From Phoronis australis (Eukaryota; Phoronida; Phoronidae): a DNA stretch of 64,000 bases. The stretch spans positions 456,259 through 520,258 of the forward strand of contig NMRA01000148.1 of the NCBI GenBank assembly GCA_002633005.1. Direction: 5' to 3'. The notes under the pieces are model-generated. The model ran no database searches and had not been told where the DNA came from. It saw only the letters and a program-made list of their open reading frames with translations. This document shows, piece by piece, positions 13,901 through 26,000 of this stretch. Position numbers and translations under genes: made by a program. Position 1 is the stretch's first letter. Every line of letters begins with the position of its first letter.

Positions 13901-16900
13901 TGGGTCAACAAAAATCGTCAATCCGTAATCTGTTTGCATGATCTGAAGTCCATACCAGTTATCAAATCATGAGACACGTTCTGCTGTCGACATGAACATG
14001 GACCAAAGTTGCCTCATCAAATTTGATTTAATCCGTGAAACCTACAGTAAATATTCTTCAATTTGGGACCAAAATCTTTGCTAAAACTGAAACGTGTCTA
14101 TTTTTCAGAGATTTACCACATTGGCGCAAATGTTCAAAATTTTACCAAATGTCATTTGGTAATAGCTAAGCCATGAAGACCATGCTAAAAGCAAACTTTT
14201 CCCAGGGGTTATTTTTGTTAAGAAATTTGAAAAAATAAAATATTATGCCCCAAACTAAACAATTTTTACCATAATCAATTATTTTGCAGTCGCACAAGAA
14301 CAGGCTCAACAAATGAGCCATTTCGAAGACTCTTAGACGACAGACGATACAGGCAGTGAGGCTTGTTACCAGCCATCATTCAACATTCTAATCACATAAC
14401 CACACATTGAATAACAAACTAAAAATACCTTGCAGGTTAACACTGACCAATGAAGATGTCTGACAAGGTTCCAGACCTGTCAGATACTAAACATATACAA
14501 AACACTGACCTTGGTAATCACAACAATTTGGGGACCACGGCTAAGAAATATTATGATGCATGAGTACAAGCACTTGGAGCACAACTGTAATGTGACAGGT
14601 TATTCTAAGCTGAGAAATTCTGCACTAATATGACATCCAGGTTACATGAAATATTCCCGAGAGATAAATTACTAAATCATACACATTTTTCATCCTAAAA
14701 ATGCAAACCTAGATTGTCCAAAAATGGTGCTACCATTTCAGGGCTCTTGTTCACCTGAGGGGAAAGGTGCATGTGGCTTCAGAGGGGAAAATCCACCCTC
14801 ATCACCACCAATACCACTTCCCTAACCCTGTCGCCACCCCTTATCGACTCTGCCTAAAGTAACCAAATTTCAAATCGTTGCCGGTGTGGGTTGAAAGTGA
14901 TTTTAACCTCAAGTGGAATTTCTTGATCACTTGCAGGGAATTTTTGAGTCTGACGAGGGCAATTCCGCATGTTTTTTTATATCTTTCAAAGATGAATAGG
15001 ACCAATAAGCTGAATATTTAGTTAATTCAAATGCTGGCCACTGGCAGCTTAGTAATATATCTTGTGTTAACCCCTGGAAAAATATACTTATATAATATAT
15101 AATGTATAAATATTATCACTTTTTACTAAGAATGACCAGCGTACACAGATAAGCACTTGCAAGAGAAAAACATGGATAACTCAAACTCTAGTCACCAAGA
15201 AACAGGTCAGGGATTCCGAACTCAGACTCAAATTAAGACTCGAAACTTAACAAATAAGAATCAAGTTGAGAACAAATTCACAAGTTTACTCCAAGCATGC
15301 CATGCAACTGGAAATTTTCGAGTCGAGTTTGGAGTAGAGAGGACTCTGGGTGCAGGAGTCGACAACATAACTTGGAATCTTACCAAGTTTAGAACAGCAC
15401 CAACAGGGACTATAGCAGCACTCTGACGAGTACGAGATACGTAAACATTACCACAATGCACCAGTTATAACGCTAGAGGAAAAACGACCACTCTCTAATA
15501 CTGCCGATACAACAGCATACACGTTGATCAGGACAAGAGCCGATTTTTACTATAGGGATAAAAAATGGACCAAATTATATACAACTCGCCTACAAAACAA
15601 AATCACCGGGTATTTTGAGGCAAGACGCAGCAAAGAATTGTTACACGAAAAGTAAATGTACTATCCGCATTGTCAAATTAAGAAATTATTATCCATAAAG
15701 AATACAATAGAAGACACTTACAATGTCAGCCCTTAGTGCATTCATATTTGCACAGAAAATGCAACTTATATTCTCATAGGCAAAAGAGAAACTAACACAA
15801 AAGTCCCACACAACTCAATGGCAATTTTCTCACTTGCCTCTGAAGACGGAAGTTACATTCTTACCTGACTTGTCAAACTCGTTTGTAGGTGTGACCATTA
15901 TAACCAAGCAATGAACATTAATAAGCACTGAGGACCTTCCACATCACAGCACAGGCTTTATATCTTGCAATTCAAGTGATCTCAAAAGCCATGTTAAGGT
16001 TATGCAGGACCCCAGAAAAATGTCCAAATTTGTCGAACTTCAGAACATCATATTTCAGAAATGGCCGACCAGATTCACACGAAACTTTTAGGTACTATAC
16101 TTTATACACTGTACCCCAAAACTATTTAGGAATTGTTTTTAAAATGGTCCACTTATGCATAAAGGGGCAACAAAAGGGACTTTTATGAATCTTAAGAAAC
16201 AATGTCGTATGTTGCATAAAATGAATACTAAATGATAAGCGTCATCATACAATATCCAATTATTTTCGCACATTCCACACCAATTATCATTCTGTTCCTA
16301 TTATTTCTCAATTCTCATGATAAACCAATGCTACAACTAGGTTGTAAAAGGTTAGTTCCATTATCCCTAATTACTATTTGAAGACGCTGACTCCTAATTT
16401 TGTTATTATTATCTTGCTCACTGCTATGGCCAAAACGCAAAAACATTAAAGGATATGGAACGTCTCATTGTACCCCAGCCCAGCCCAATAGTTTAAAGAA
16501 GCCCCATGGCCCAGTCATTTGTCCAAATATCACCAGTTCAGACTTAATTAGTCACGCTCTCTTTGACACAGAACAAATAAATATAGGTATTTCGCCATAT
16601 CAAAATCCACAATCCTTAGCTTACAATCACATGTCAACAACCACAAAGCAGCCATCTTTGTCTGACACAAATTGCATGACCTATAAGAGGTGGTTCATTG
16701 TCAAATTGATGACCATATGCGTTAAAAATCATTCGCTTACAATCAATAGTATTCTTTAATTTTTTTACATCACCAGCTGGACTTATAGGCCATGCTGTTA
16801 TAACGATTCTATAGGTGATGGCAGCGCGTGTCCCTTTTACTAGAATGAGCTGCTGGCAAAATACCAACCACACCCATAATAACGGAACAGGGGGTGTGGT

Positions 16901-16921
16901 CAGGAGAAAAAGTGGGCATGG
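10931..16921. other. Convergent intergenic / 3'UTR region between the DUF4476-like gene and KSR
   Basis: No exon-like open frame was recognised. It should hold the 3'UTRs of both flanking genes. A possible plus-strand poly(A) signal is TATAAA at 11307-11312, followed by a GT-rich stretch. A minus-strand AATAAA (tttatt on the plus strand) lies at 13079-13084 and could end the KSR transcript, but neither is certain. One forward copy of a dispersed repeat lies at about 15987-16195. Confidence 0.5.
15987..16195 (+). repeat. Dispersed repeat family A, forward copy
   Basis: Begins GTTAAGGTTATGCAGGACCC, then GAACTTCAGAACATCATATT, ATTTCAGAAATGGCCGACC and AGGTACTATACTTTAT. In the convergent zone downstream of KSR. 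Confidence 0.7.
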
Positions 16922-17074
16922 TCAAAAGATGGATTCGGCGCTGCGCGACAGGTGCACGGGGTGTGATGGGCTACGTAACAGCCACTTCTTGGGCAGCTTC
17001 TCTAGTGTCTTCAGCAGACTGGAGAACGTAGGTCGATCGGACATCTTGTATGACCAACACGCCATCAGAATGTC
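16922..17074 (-). CDS. KSR: KSR exon 18 (kinase end, stop)
   Basis: Acceptor ctttcag; 50 codons plus TGA at 16922-16924. Encodes [20 protein letters not shown] and LEKLPK, then [18 protein letters not shown], matching KSR [20 protein letters not shown] in a shortened form. Confidence 0.96.
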   Translation of the reverse strand, partial: DILMACWSYKMSDRPTFSSLLKTLEKLPKKWLLRSPSHPVHLSRSAESIF

Positions 17075-20000
17075 CTGAAAGTGAGAAGGATCGAATGTTG
17101 GCTACAATTACCATTGAAGACATCTTTTCAAGCTGACAACAAGCAAATGTACACTCTTTGTTCCTATTCAAACATCACAGGACGAAAGTAATCACAGGTA
17201 ATGACTATTAAAGCCACCAAATTCAGAATACAGAATGGCTTAGCTCCCCTTTATTTTCCGTTGTGAGGGAAGGCTATTCTGACGATAAATTCAGCCTGCA
17301 CCCTGCTGTCACGATGAGCAATTCAGGGTCATTTTGGCTGAAGGAATAATTTTGAATGCTACCATCATCCAAACACAGCACAAGACTCTCAAGAAGGTCA
17401 TCTCTTCAATAAATTATCGAATGTCTTTACTAAACTAAAAAAACCTTGTTCCAGGTCAGAGGGCCAGTTTTCCCACCTATACAATTTAGCCAAGGACGAC
17501 TATGTGAATGGGTGCAAGAGACCGTACGACCAAAAATATGTTGAACAGTACTCTTTGCTATGATACTAGACAACATAAAGAACGTTGGTCAGGAGTAAAA
17601 TTGCACCTTACCTTGACATCCTTGGACGCCTGCATGCTGGCCAGAGATTGCTTCATTCCCTTACCAACTTGCCAGATGACTGCCTCGGCAGGCTGGTTCT
17701 TGTACGGTCGTTCCCCACAGAGGAGCTCATACCAGACAGTGCTGGAAGATATAAAAGAAGTGATGGTTTGAGTCATGCCTTAACCACAAGGACTTTTCTT
17801 ATTAGGTACGGATATAAACAAAGCAGTGATTTCAAATCTGGAACATCAGCATCCCAAAGTGATACCAATTCAGTTTATTGTTTTACCTGAGCATGTAAAA
17901 AGTAAACAAATGAACTAGTTTATTTTTCATACTAACACAGACTGTGTATCCAGGATCACAACAGATGTAGGTGCAACACTACAAGCACACAAAAATGGAA
18001 GGGCACATGGACCTGCAATCCCTGGATTCGCCTCTGATTCACACATGTTTAAAGGGATACTACTAAACCTTATTTTGGTGATTTCAACCAATCCTTGTTC
18101 TGTTCCCTGCTAATGGCATCCTAATGGCATCTCACTTGAGTTGCAAAAAAGGACAACAATATACTGGCTGAGCCTCAGAATAGATATTATGGTTCATGGA
18201 TGAGTGGTACTTCCCTGCAATTGTCCGGTAACTTACCTAAAGCGGAGGTCACACTCACCCGTTAGCAAACTTGGTTACGAGTCTTTAAAATTTGCTTCAA
18301 ACTTTTGGGGATGACAAGGGTTATAGAGCATTTTTTTGTTTTAGAAAGTTGGATGGGAAAGTCATTGCTAACATCTGTTACTGAGTCAAAACCAGGTTTA
18401 GTATCCCTTTAATTTTCAAGTACTAAAACACTGGCATCAAAACCAGCAGCTGCAGGCACTCACCCAAAGGCATACACGTCCGACTCCTTGGTGAATGGCA
18501 GGTCGTCATCCTGTTTGCCCACCTGCAGGGATCTCATTATCTCGGGTGACAGGTAACACAGCCAGCCAGGTGGGATGGTAAGCCAATCACCTCGTCTGAA
18601 ACAGGGTAACAGAAGTTAGCATAAGTACTATGGTAAAAAATTGAAAAGGCAGAAAATTAATTGCTTTGCTCAAGATTAGAACAAGTACCATACTTTAAAA
18701 ATAAGTGATACTGGCTATCCCAAACTCAAGAATTATGATAACTGACAAATATCACTCACTTTGGCATTAAACACTATGGGGACGCATGTAACCATTGCCA
18801 CATCTATTTTTACACTCTGTTGATACAAAATGCAATGCTAGAAATTACCGTTTACCCAAATACTAAAACAACCACAGCTGTTAACGTGATATTCTCATGA
18901 CAAATCATATTCATATGCAGTTTGCGTGAATTTACTTTGGCTATTACGATACACAGTACGATAATAAGAGGCACACTTAGGTGATGGCTCTGAAAGAGAA
19001 CAAAACTTCAAAATGAAATATCCACAGACATGTCCTTTATCACAAATATAGCTAACCAATGTGAGAGTTACCTGTCGCCGTGACAAAGCTTAGTGAAGCT
19101 GAACAGACCAAAATCTGTTATGACGCACTTGCCGTTCTCAATGAAGATATTTTTCGTCTTCAAATCCTTGTGCACGATTCCTTTAGCATGCAGATAACCC
19201 ATACCCTACAAATGCAGAAGAATATGTCATATTATGCTTGTATACAACATAACTGACTGGCAAATGTCTTCCTGTGACCAGTCATAACACATGTAAGAGA
19301 AAGAGAACGGCTGTCATGTGAATATATTGGCTTCAATCAGAAAATAGGCACAAATGTGTATTTATCTAATTTAACAAAATAAGAAACATGCTAAGTAAAT
19401 AATTCAAACCCTGAATAGTAACTAAGTAAATGATTCAAACCCTGAATAGTAACTACAGGAAGAAGCACACAGACAGGACACCTACCATCATCAATCTATT
19501 TGAGATGCAGCTCAAAATTTACCAATCACACAAGAGTGAAACTTGAAAAATCAACTTAAAAAAGCAGCGCAATTGGTCATTTTCAAATCTAAGTTCTCCA
19601 CTTAAATTTGCCTTAGACCTCTATACTCAAAACGCCATTAAAAATTCACCAATTGCATGGCACAGTCTGTGTACTACATCCAACACAACTGCTTGAGATT
19701 CGAGTCTAAGAAGTGGAGTCTGAAATCTGAGATAAAACCCCAGGCCCTGGTCTTCATCACTTGTAGTGACCCAAAACCCTTGTTACCAATGCACAAAACA
19801 GACAGAAGAATAGTACACTGCCATCCTTTGATCCCACCAGCAGTCTTCAGACGGCCAACTCTACCTGAGCAATGTTTGAAGCAATGGAGACCATCTTGCC
19901 CCTGGCCACCTTTTCTCGCCGTATATGGATAATGGTGTATAATGTCTGACCTTTACACAAACTGAAACACAGAACCAAATGGGATACATACCAGGTTGAT

Positions 20001-23000
20001 CACCCGCAGCCCAAGCAGAGCCTACCACTCATAACGGGCAACGACGTGCACCCTATCCAGGGCTCGTCATAACGAGCTGCAGGTCGCATTTGCGACCTGA
20101 AATTTGGAAACGAGTGCTGAGATTTTTGTCAGCTCGTATCAAATCGCAAAATGCGACCTGGAATTTCCAACGAATGCGAGCTGAGTTTTTACACTTCTCG
20201 ACAGATACCTGGCAAATACAAAACAGTATTGCTGATCCGACCGTAATTTGGTTGTTGCCAAATCCAAGTTCAAAAGAACACTAACTGAGAACATCCCTCC
20301 CAATGACTTGTAAGCAAGTCGCGTGAACATGGGATATGCAGAATCGATCTTTGACGCGTTTCATTGGCTAACACTTTCGCAAATTTCCGGGTTCGCCAAA
20401 GAAAGTTTCGGGCCACTGCATAACACGTGATAAAACTTCACAAAACAACGGTGTTTCTACTAATTCTTAAGCATTCAACTTGCCAAACTTTGTGGTGGAC
20501 AAATATGTTTATTTTTTCACATAAGATGTCCTTATTACATGTACCAAATATCCACGACAATATCCCTGATATCGCACTGCGGCACTGTTGTTAGCGCGCA
20601 ACCGGTCCCGGCAGACAATCGTGACTTAGAGATGTGCTTCTCGTTTTTATCGTACAAGACAGCCAAAGTGTAAATGACAACCTTATTAATCGTCAAACGA
20701 CGGTCACGTCTTTACTTTCAGTTGCCAAGAAATTCTCAAACCCTTTACTTGTTTCTGGGGCTATGACGTGCGCGAAATATGATTTGTCTTTCACACGTTG
20801 TTGCCAACGTAAAGTGTAGGCCTACTCCAGCGATTCAAGTGCGTGAACTCATGCGTGCACACCACTTCAAAGATGCACATTAAAAGAGAACAGCGACAGT
20901 TCTAAATGAAAGAGTATACCGGCTTGGCTCTGGTTTATTTGGAAATGAACTCAGATTCCCAGCGGTTATAAAAGACCCGATGCCCCGGGACCGATATAAC
21001 CCAGAACTGATATTTTCCTGTTCCGATGTATCCCGAGGTCGATATTCTGTAAACCCTGTATTCTATGCCCATAGCCAGCTATTGCAACTAAACTGGCACT
21101 AGATGTGAAATTGTGGTTAGCGAACTTTTCATTCTTCTCTTTACACACTCCCCCCATAGCAATTTTTCGCTTCCCGAACCACCGTCGCCGTAAAATGTTC
21201 AGACTCCTATAGAAAAAAACCTTGTTCCGGCTGAAGTGGGCAGTTACAAACAAAATCATTCCGGGTGGCTAAAAAGGTATAGTGTAGGTGGTAACCATAT
21301 CCAGAAAGTCACCCCTACTAGATGGAGTTTGCCTCGCAAAATCGTGTTATTATAACGTTTCTTACCATTGCAGCGTTTTAATATCTTATTACCGCAATCA
21401 CTCAGGTTAACAACTATGCTCACGCACAAGCCTACTCCTACCTTTGAAGTGTTTCATAATAAGCGCTCACTGATCTATACAAGTCCCCCCTTAAATTTTG
21501 AGAATTTCCAATTAAGTGCCCACAGTTCAGGCTAGCGCCCATCACAGTGCACTACAAACGATCGCCTGTGGTTTAAAATTGACACGAAGCTTATATGGTG
21601 TGTCACTTTCATTTCACACAACTTCAGTTTTCAAAAAACGTCTTTTCACAATATGTAAAAACCAAATTCTGGCTTTGTTTTATACCTCGGAAAGAAAGTT
21701 AACACTAGTGACATGCGTGTCGTTTCGTGACTGACCTATTTTTCCCGTACTTGGAAGGTGTTGAGGAGCAAACTCGCCCTTACCCGATGGAAACCCGCAC
21801 GGAGGGAGACGGGAATTATTTCGAGGCTATTCATTTTATGGAAAAATAATTGTTGAGTACATAAACAGAATAAGTACAACATTTTTGTTGTGAAATTTGC
21901 ACTGAATTGTTCCCACGCATCCAAATAAGTCATTCGGTTAGGGCATCGTTTCACAGATTTTTTTTAGATAGATGTTTTTCAAAGGTCGAGTTAAATTGCA
22001 AAATTTGGGCTGCAAAGAAAAAGTGGAGGGAATTTGCACACCGAGTTAGTTTGAATTGTTAACGACTTTGATGACAGCCAGTAGCAGGCCAGATCTAGCA
22101 AAATCCCGGATACTGAAGAACAGTAAGGCCGTACCTGCATGAACGAAGTCAATTTTGAGATCCAAAATTTGTGAGTATTTAATGCTGCAGGTAAGAGCAT
22201 AATCTAAACATTTTCTCGATGATCTAAAAAATCAATTTTGGTGCGTAAAAATGGCGGGAAAATTTTGCGACCTGGCATATATGAATGCGAGCTGGATTTT
22301 GAAAATGCGACCTGAAATTTTGGCTAGGTCGCAAAATGCGACCTGGCAATTTTAATAGCGTCGAGCTCTGCTATCATTGTGATATCGACAGCCTCAAACT
22401 TAAAATAGCCACTACAATTGGTGCATTTTTCAGATTTAAATCGAAAGTTTCATGAATTGAGGCAACCCTCTTTTCTTCCTTTTTCCAATATGACTGTACA
22501 GAAAGCAATCACACACAGATTATATATAAGTGCTAAAGTTTACTGCAAGGGAAGTACCCTCTGGAATCATTTTGAACGATGGCTTCTGTTACTCCCAAAA
22601 AGGCTTTCTCAAACCAGTGAGCAGTTTGTGAGGAGTCTTCATGCTACTAAGAGAAACTATTAATGTTTGAACACTGGACAGACAGGAGTAGACATGATTG
22701 TGCTCTGAAAACACTCTATCCAGTTGCAAGGGTCCAGCTGAGTTGAAATGTCAATCATAATTGTCAGTATACATGTTACTAGAGGTACATTATAAATCTG
22801 CAGCAGGTACCACAATAGTTATCAAGTTTACCATGGTTCCTAATCATGAGTTTTCACGAATATACGGTAAAGTCGCGTGATTTTCGGACGGCCCGCCATT
22901 TTCGACCAAGAATAAATATTTACGAAATGAGTTTTTCATAGTCCACGAAATTCGTACAAGGTCCAAAAACTGTTTTTCAAAGATCCTCGAATTTCGGACA

Positions 23001-26000
23001 TTGTCATAAACATCAGAATTTTGTCCCGCGACTTTCGGACAAGGAAAATTTTAGATACGGTAATTTGGGATCGACGCAACTCCCGTGTCACTAAAGCGTT
23101 CAACGGATGATTACTACTGTATAAGGCTCGAGTCCGAGAATCNCATGAGTTTTCACGAATATAGCTGTCATTGTCAACAAGTCATTTCTCCACAAAAAGC
23201 CTTATTTCGAAATTCAGTAGGTGGCGCCAGGCTCTAGATGTACAAATGCACGCAATCAGGTAATCAAGTGAAACCCCTACATCCAAAGTTGTTGATGACA
23301 GTAAACATCTTTTTGTTGTCAATCTATTCTGAAGAGTCTTTCTTCATTATCATCACCTGCAGCAATTATCCACAAACGAGCCAAGACAAACATATGGCTA
23401 GGGTGCATATTTGGGGAGAATGTCTGGTTTCAACCATAAAACGTTCCCCAGCTTCAAAGGAAAGAGACAACAAAACCATATCCCTCAGGATCGGAAACTG
23501 TTTTGCTCAATCATTTTATCAAACAAATGATACCCATTATGGAACTTAAATGAAACGAATGTCATGGGACATACATCGGTCCAGGAAATTTCCAATTTTG
23601 AGTTTTCGTCCCAAGTATAGGTTCATGACTTGTATATGGATAACTACAGTAAAGAGTATAATGTCTCCTGCCAGGACTGTAGACACACACACCCCTCACC
23701 TGGTAACGATGCCCAGGTGTGGTGGCTTCATACAAGCACCCATAAACAGCACCAGATTCTCATGTCGTGTCTTGGTCAACATGGCGATCTCCAGCTTAAA
23801 GGCAGCCAACTGCGGCTGATTGTCCGTGTCGGGGAAGTTGATCATTTTCAGGGCTACATCACCGTGCCAATTGGCCCTGCGGGGTAGCAAATGGACAGTT
23901 TGTGTAAGATAGTTACTACAGATAGGAAATACAACAAGCAGAAGCGAGAGCAATACATGGAAAGATAACAAAACAACACCACTTCCATCTGGTTCGCAGG
24001 TTTGCAACCACACCATGATTTGAGCTGAGGCAAGTTAACCTAGAACACATTATTAACCTACCTCCATAATGTGGGACAAGTTGTCGCTCACGTGTCAAGT
24101 TGCCTCAGCAAAAAATAGCGCCCTCACTACAACTAAACAAAAAATAGCGCCCTCACTACAACTAAACAAAAAATAGCGCCCTCACTACAACTAAACAAAA
24201 AATAGCGCCTTCACTACAACTAAACATAGCAACAACGTGGTCCAGGAGTAACTTCTTTTAGAGTAATGGGGACGGCACTCTATCTACGCATTCTTTTCCC
24301 TAGCCCTTCCTACTTATAAATGATGGCATTAAACACAGTCGCCTTGTCATCTGACACTCCTACACTAGGCCTACTTACTTGTAAACGGTGCCATATCGGC
24401 CTGTGCCAAGGGCGTCGTACATGATCACCTTGTCAAAGGGTATTTCCCATTCCTTCAGCTGTATGGACAGACTTGGCTGACGACGCCAGTGAAGACTACT
24501 GTCCAGAGGATCCACGTCCTGGCTGTCTACTGAGTCGGCTCTGTCCGGCAGAGTCCGATCAGAACAGTTGCTCTACAACGGGACAACAGAGAAATTATAG
24601 ACAAGACAAAACAGCATTCATCCGATATGCTGTAGTAGTTCCATGTGATGACTAAAACAGAAAATTCATCAATTTCTTCCGAATATGAGTGTATAAGCTT
24701 AAAACAAGCCAAATGATTGATTGCATAGCTAGGCTTCTCCAGTGGGAATAAATGCATGGAAAAAAGCAGTGAGAGCACAGGCAACCCGTAACAATGAAGT
24801 CAGAGCACAGGCAACCTGTAACAATTAAGTCAGAGCACAGGCAACCCGTAACAATTAAGTCAGAGCACAGGCAACCCGTAACAATTAAGTCAATTCTCCA
24901 CTATTTTGCACAAAAGTGATTGCGCCAAAACTGTCATTTTCCATTTTTTCAAAGGCTGATAACCTTTTTAGAAACAAAAACTTAACCAAATGTTGTTTTA
25001 TGAAACTTTCTTGGAACAAACCATATTAGTAATGGACACAAATTTTCTTCATTTTCATTTTTGTGAAGAAATTTCACTTGTTGGCCATATTGAGGGCCAA
25101 ATAAAAAAAAGACTTACTATATTTCCCTCAATCCCTTAATGCATTTCACACGTGAGCATTTTGCTGCAGTTCAGGAGTGCAGGATACGAACAAGGCTAAA
25201 TGAGGGCTTTCAACAGCCATTTTTCAATAACAGAGGTGACATGATGAAATACACTTTGTTACTAAGTGGCAATAATGGTGTACAGCATTCTGAATTCTTG
25301 TATGGATTTCAAATGCGGTGTGATATGTCCTAGCATTTTGCATAAATTCTTTGCGACGATAATGCCGTCAAATAGCCACTGTTGCATTGTGAGATATTCA
25401 AATGATTCACAGAAAAATGTCCAACTTCTTAGAATGTTCGTGAATGAAAGAATTGCATTTCGTCGCTGTCAACTCGGGCCGTCTTGCACATGAGAAATGG
25501 GCCGAGCAAAAGATGCTTTTGTGCTCTCGCAACACTAAAAAAGTTGTGTGACGAAAGTTTGCTATTGTTTTAAAATTAAACATATCACTTCTGACCTGAG
25601 CAAGGAATAACAATCGAAACTCTTCTATGTCGAAAGATGAAAACAAAGCAAAAGCGCACGGATACAGCAGAGAATATAACTTACGTCGATCACAGTCTGG
25701 TCACTCTCATTTGAAGTGTTTGTATTTACAAAGTCCCTGCAAAGAAAAAATATCAACGATGACAGTGATTGGGCCTGAGACTCTGATTTTGGACCCAGCC
25801 AACTTCATTGGAGACTCAAATCAAAAATTGACCAATCGCCCCACTCGATGTGAATACACTTTGAAAATTCAGTAGGACTTGTCAATTTTTGAGTCAAGCC
25901 TTTGGTGAAGTTTGGAGATCATGGGCCCAGAACTAGTTAATTTTTGTACCAGGGTGCAAGGGCGAGCGGAAGAACCCTAAAACAAGCTCTGACATAATGT

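Noticed and set aside
15157-15426. 89-codon open frame in the convergent zone
   Set aside because: Composition is Asn/Thr/Gln-rich by chance, there is no similarity, and the opposite strand is open over the same stretch.
19206-19864. Possible missing KSR micro-exon between IAQ and GMGYLH
   Set aside because: Alignment with the Raf pattern (IARQTAQGMDYLH) shows the join has the normal length, so no exon is missing.
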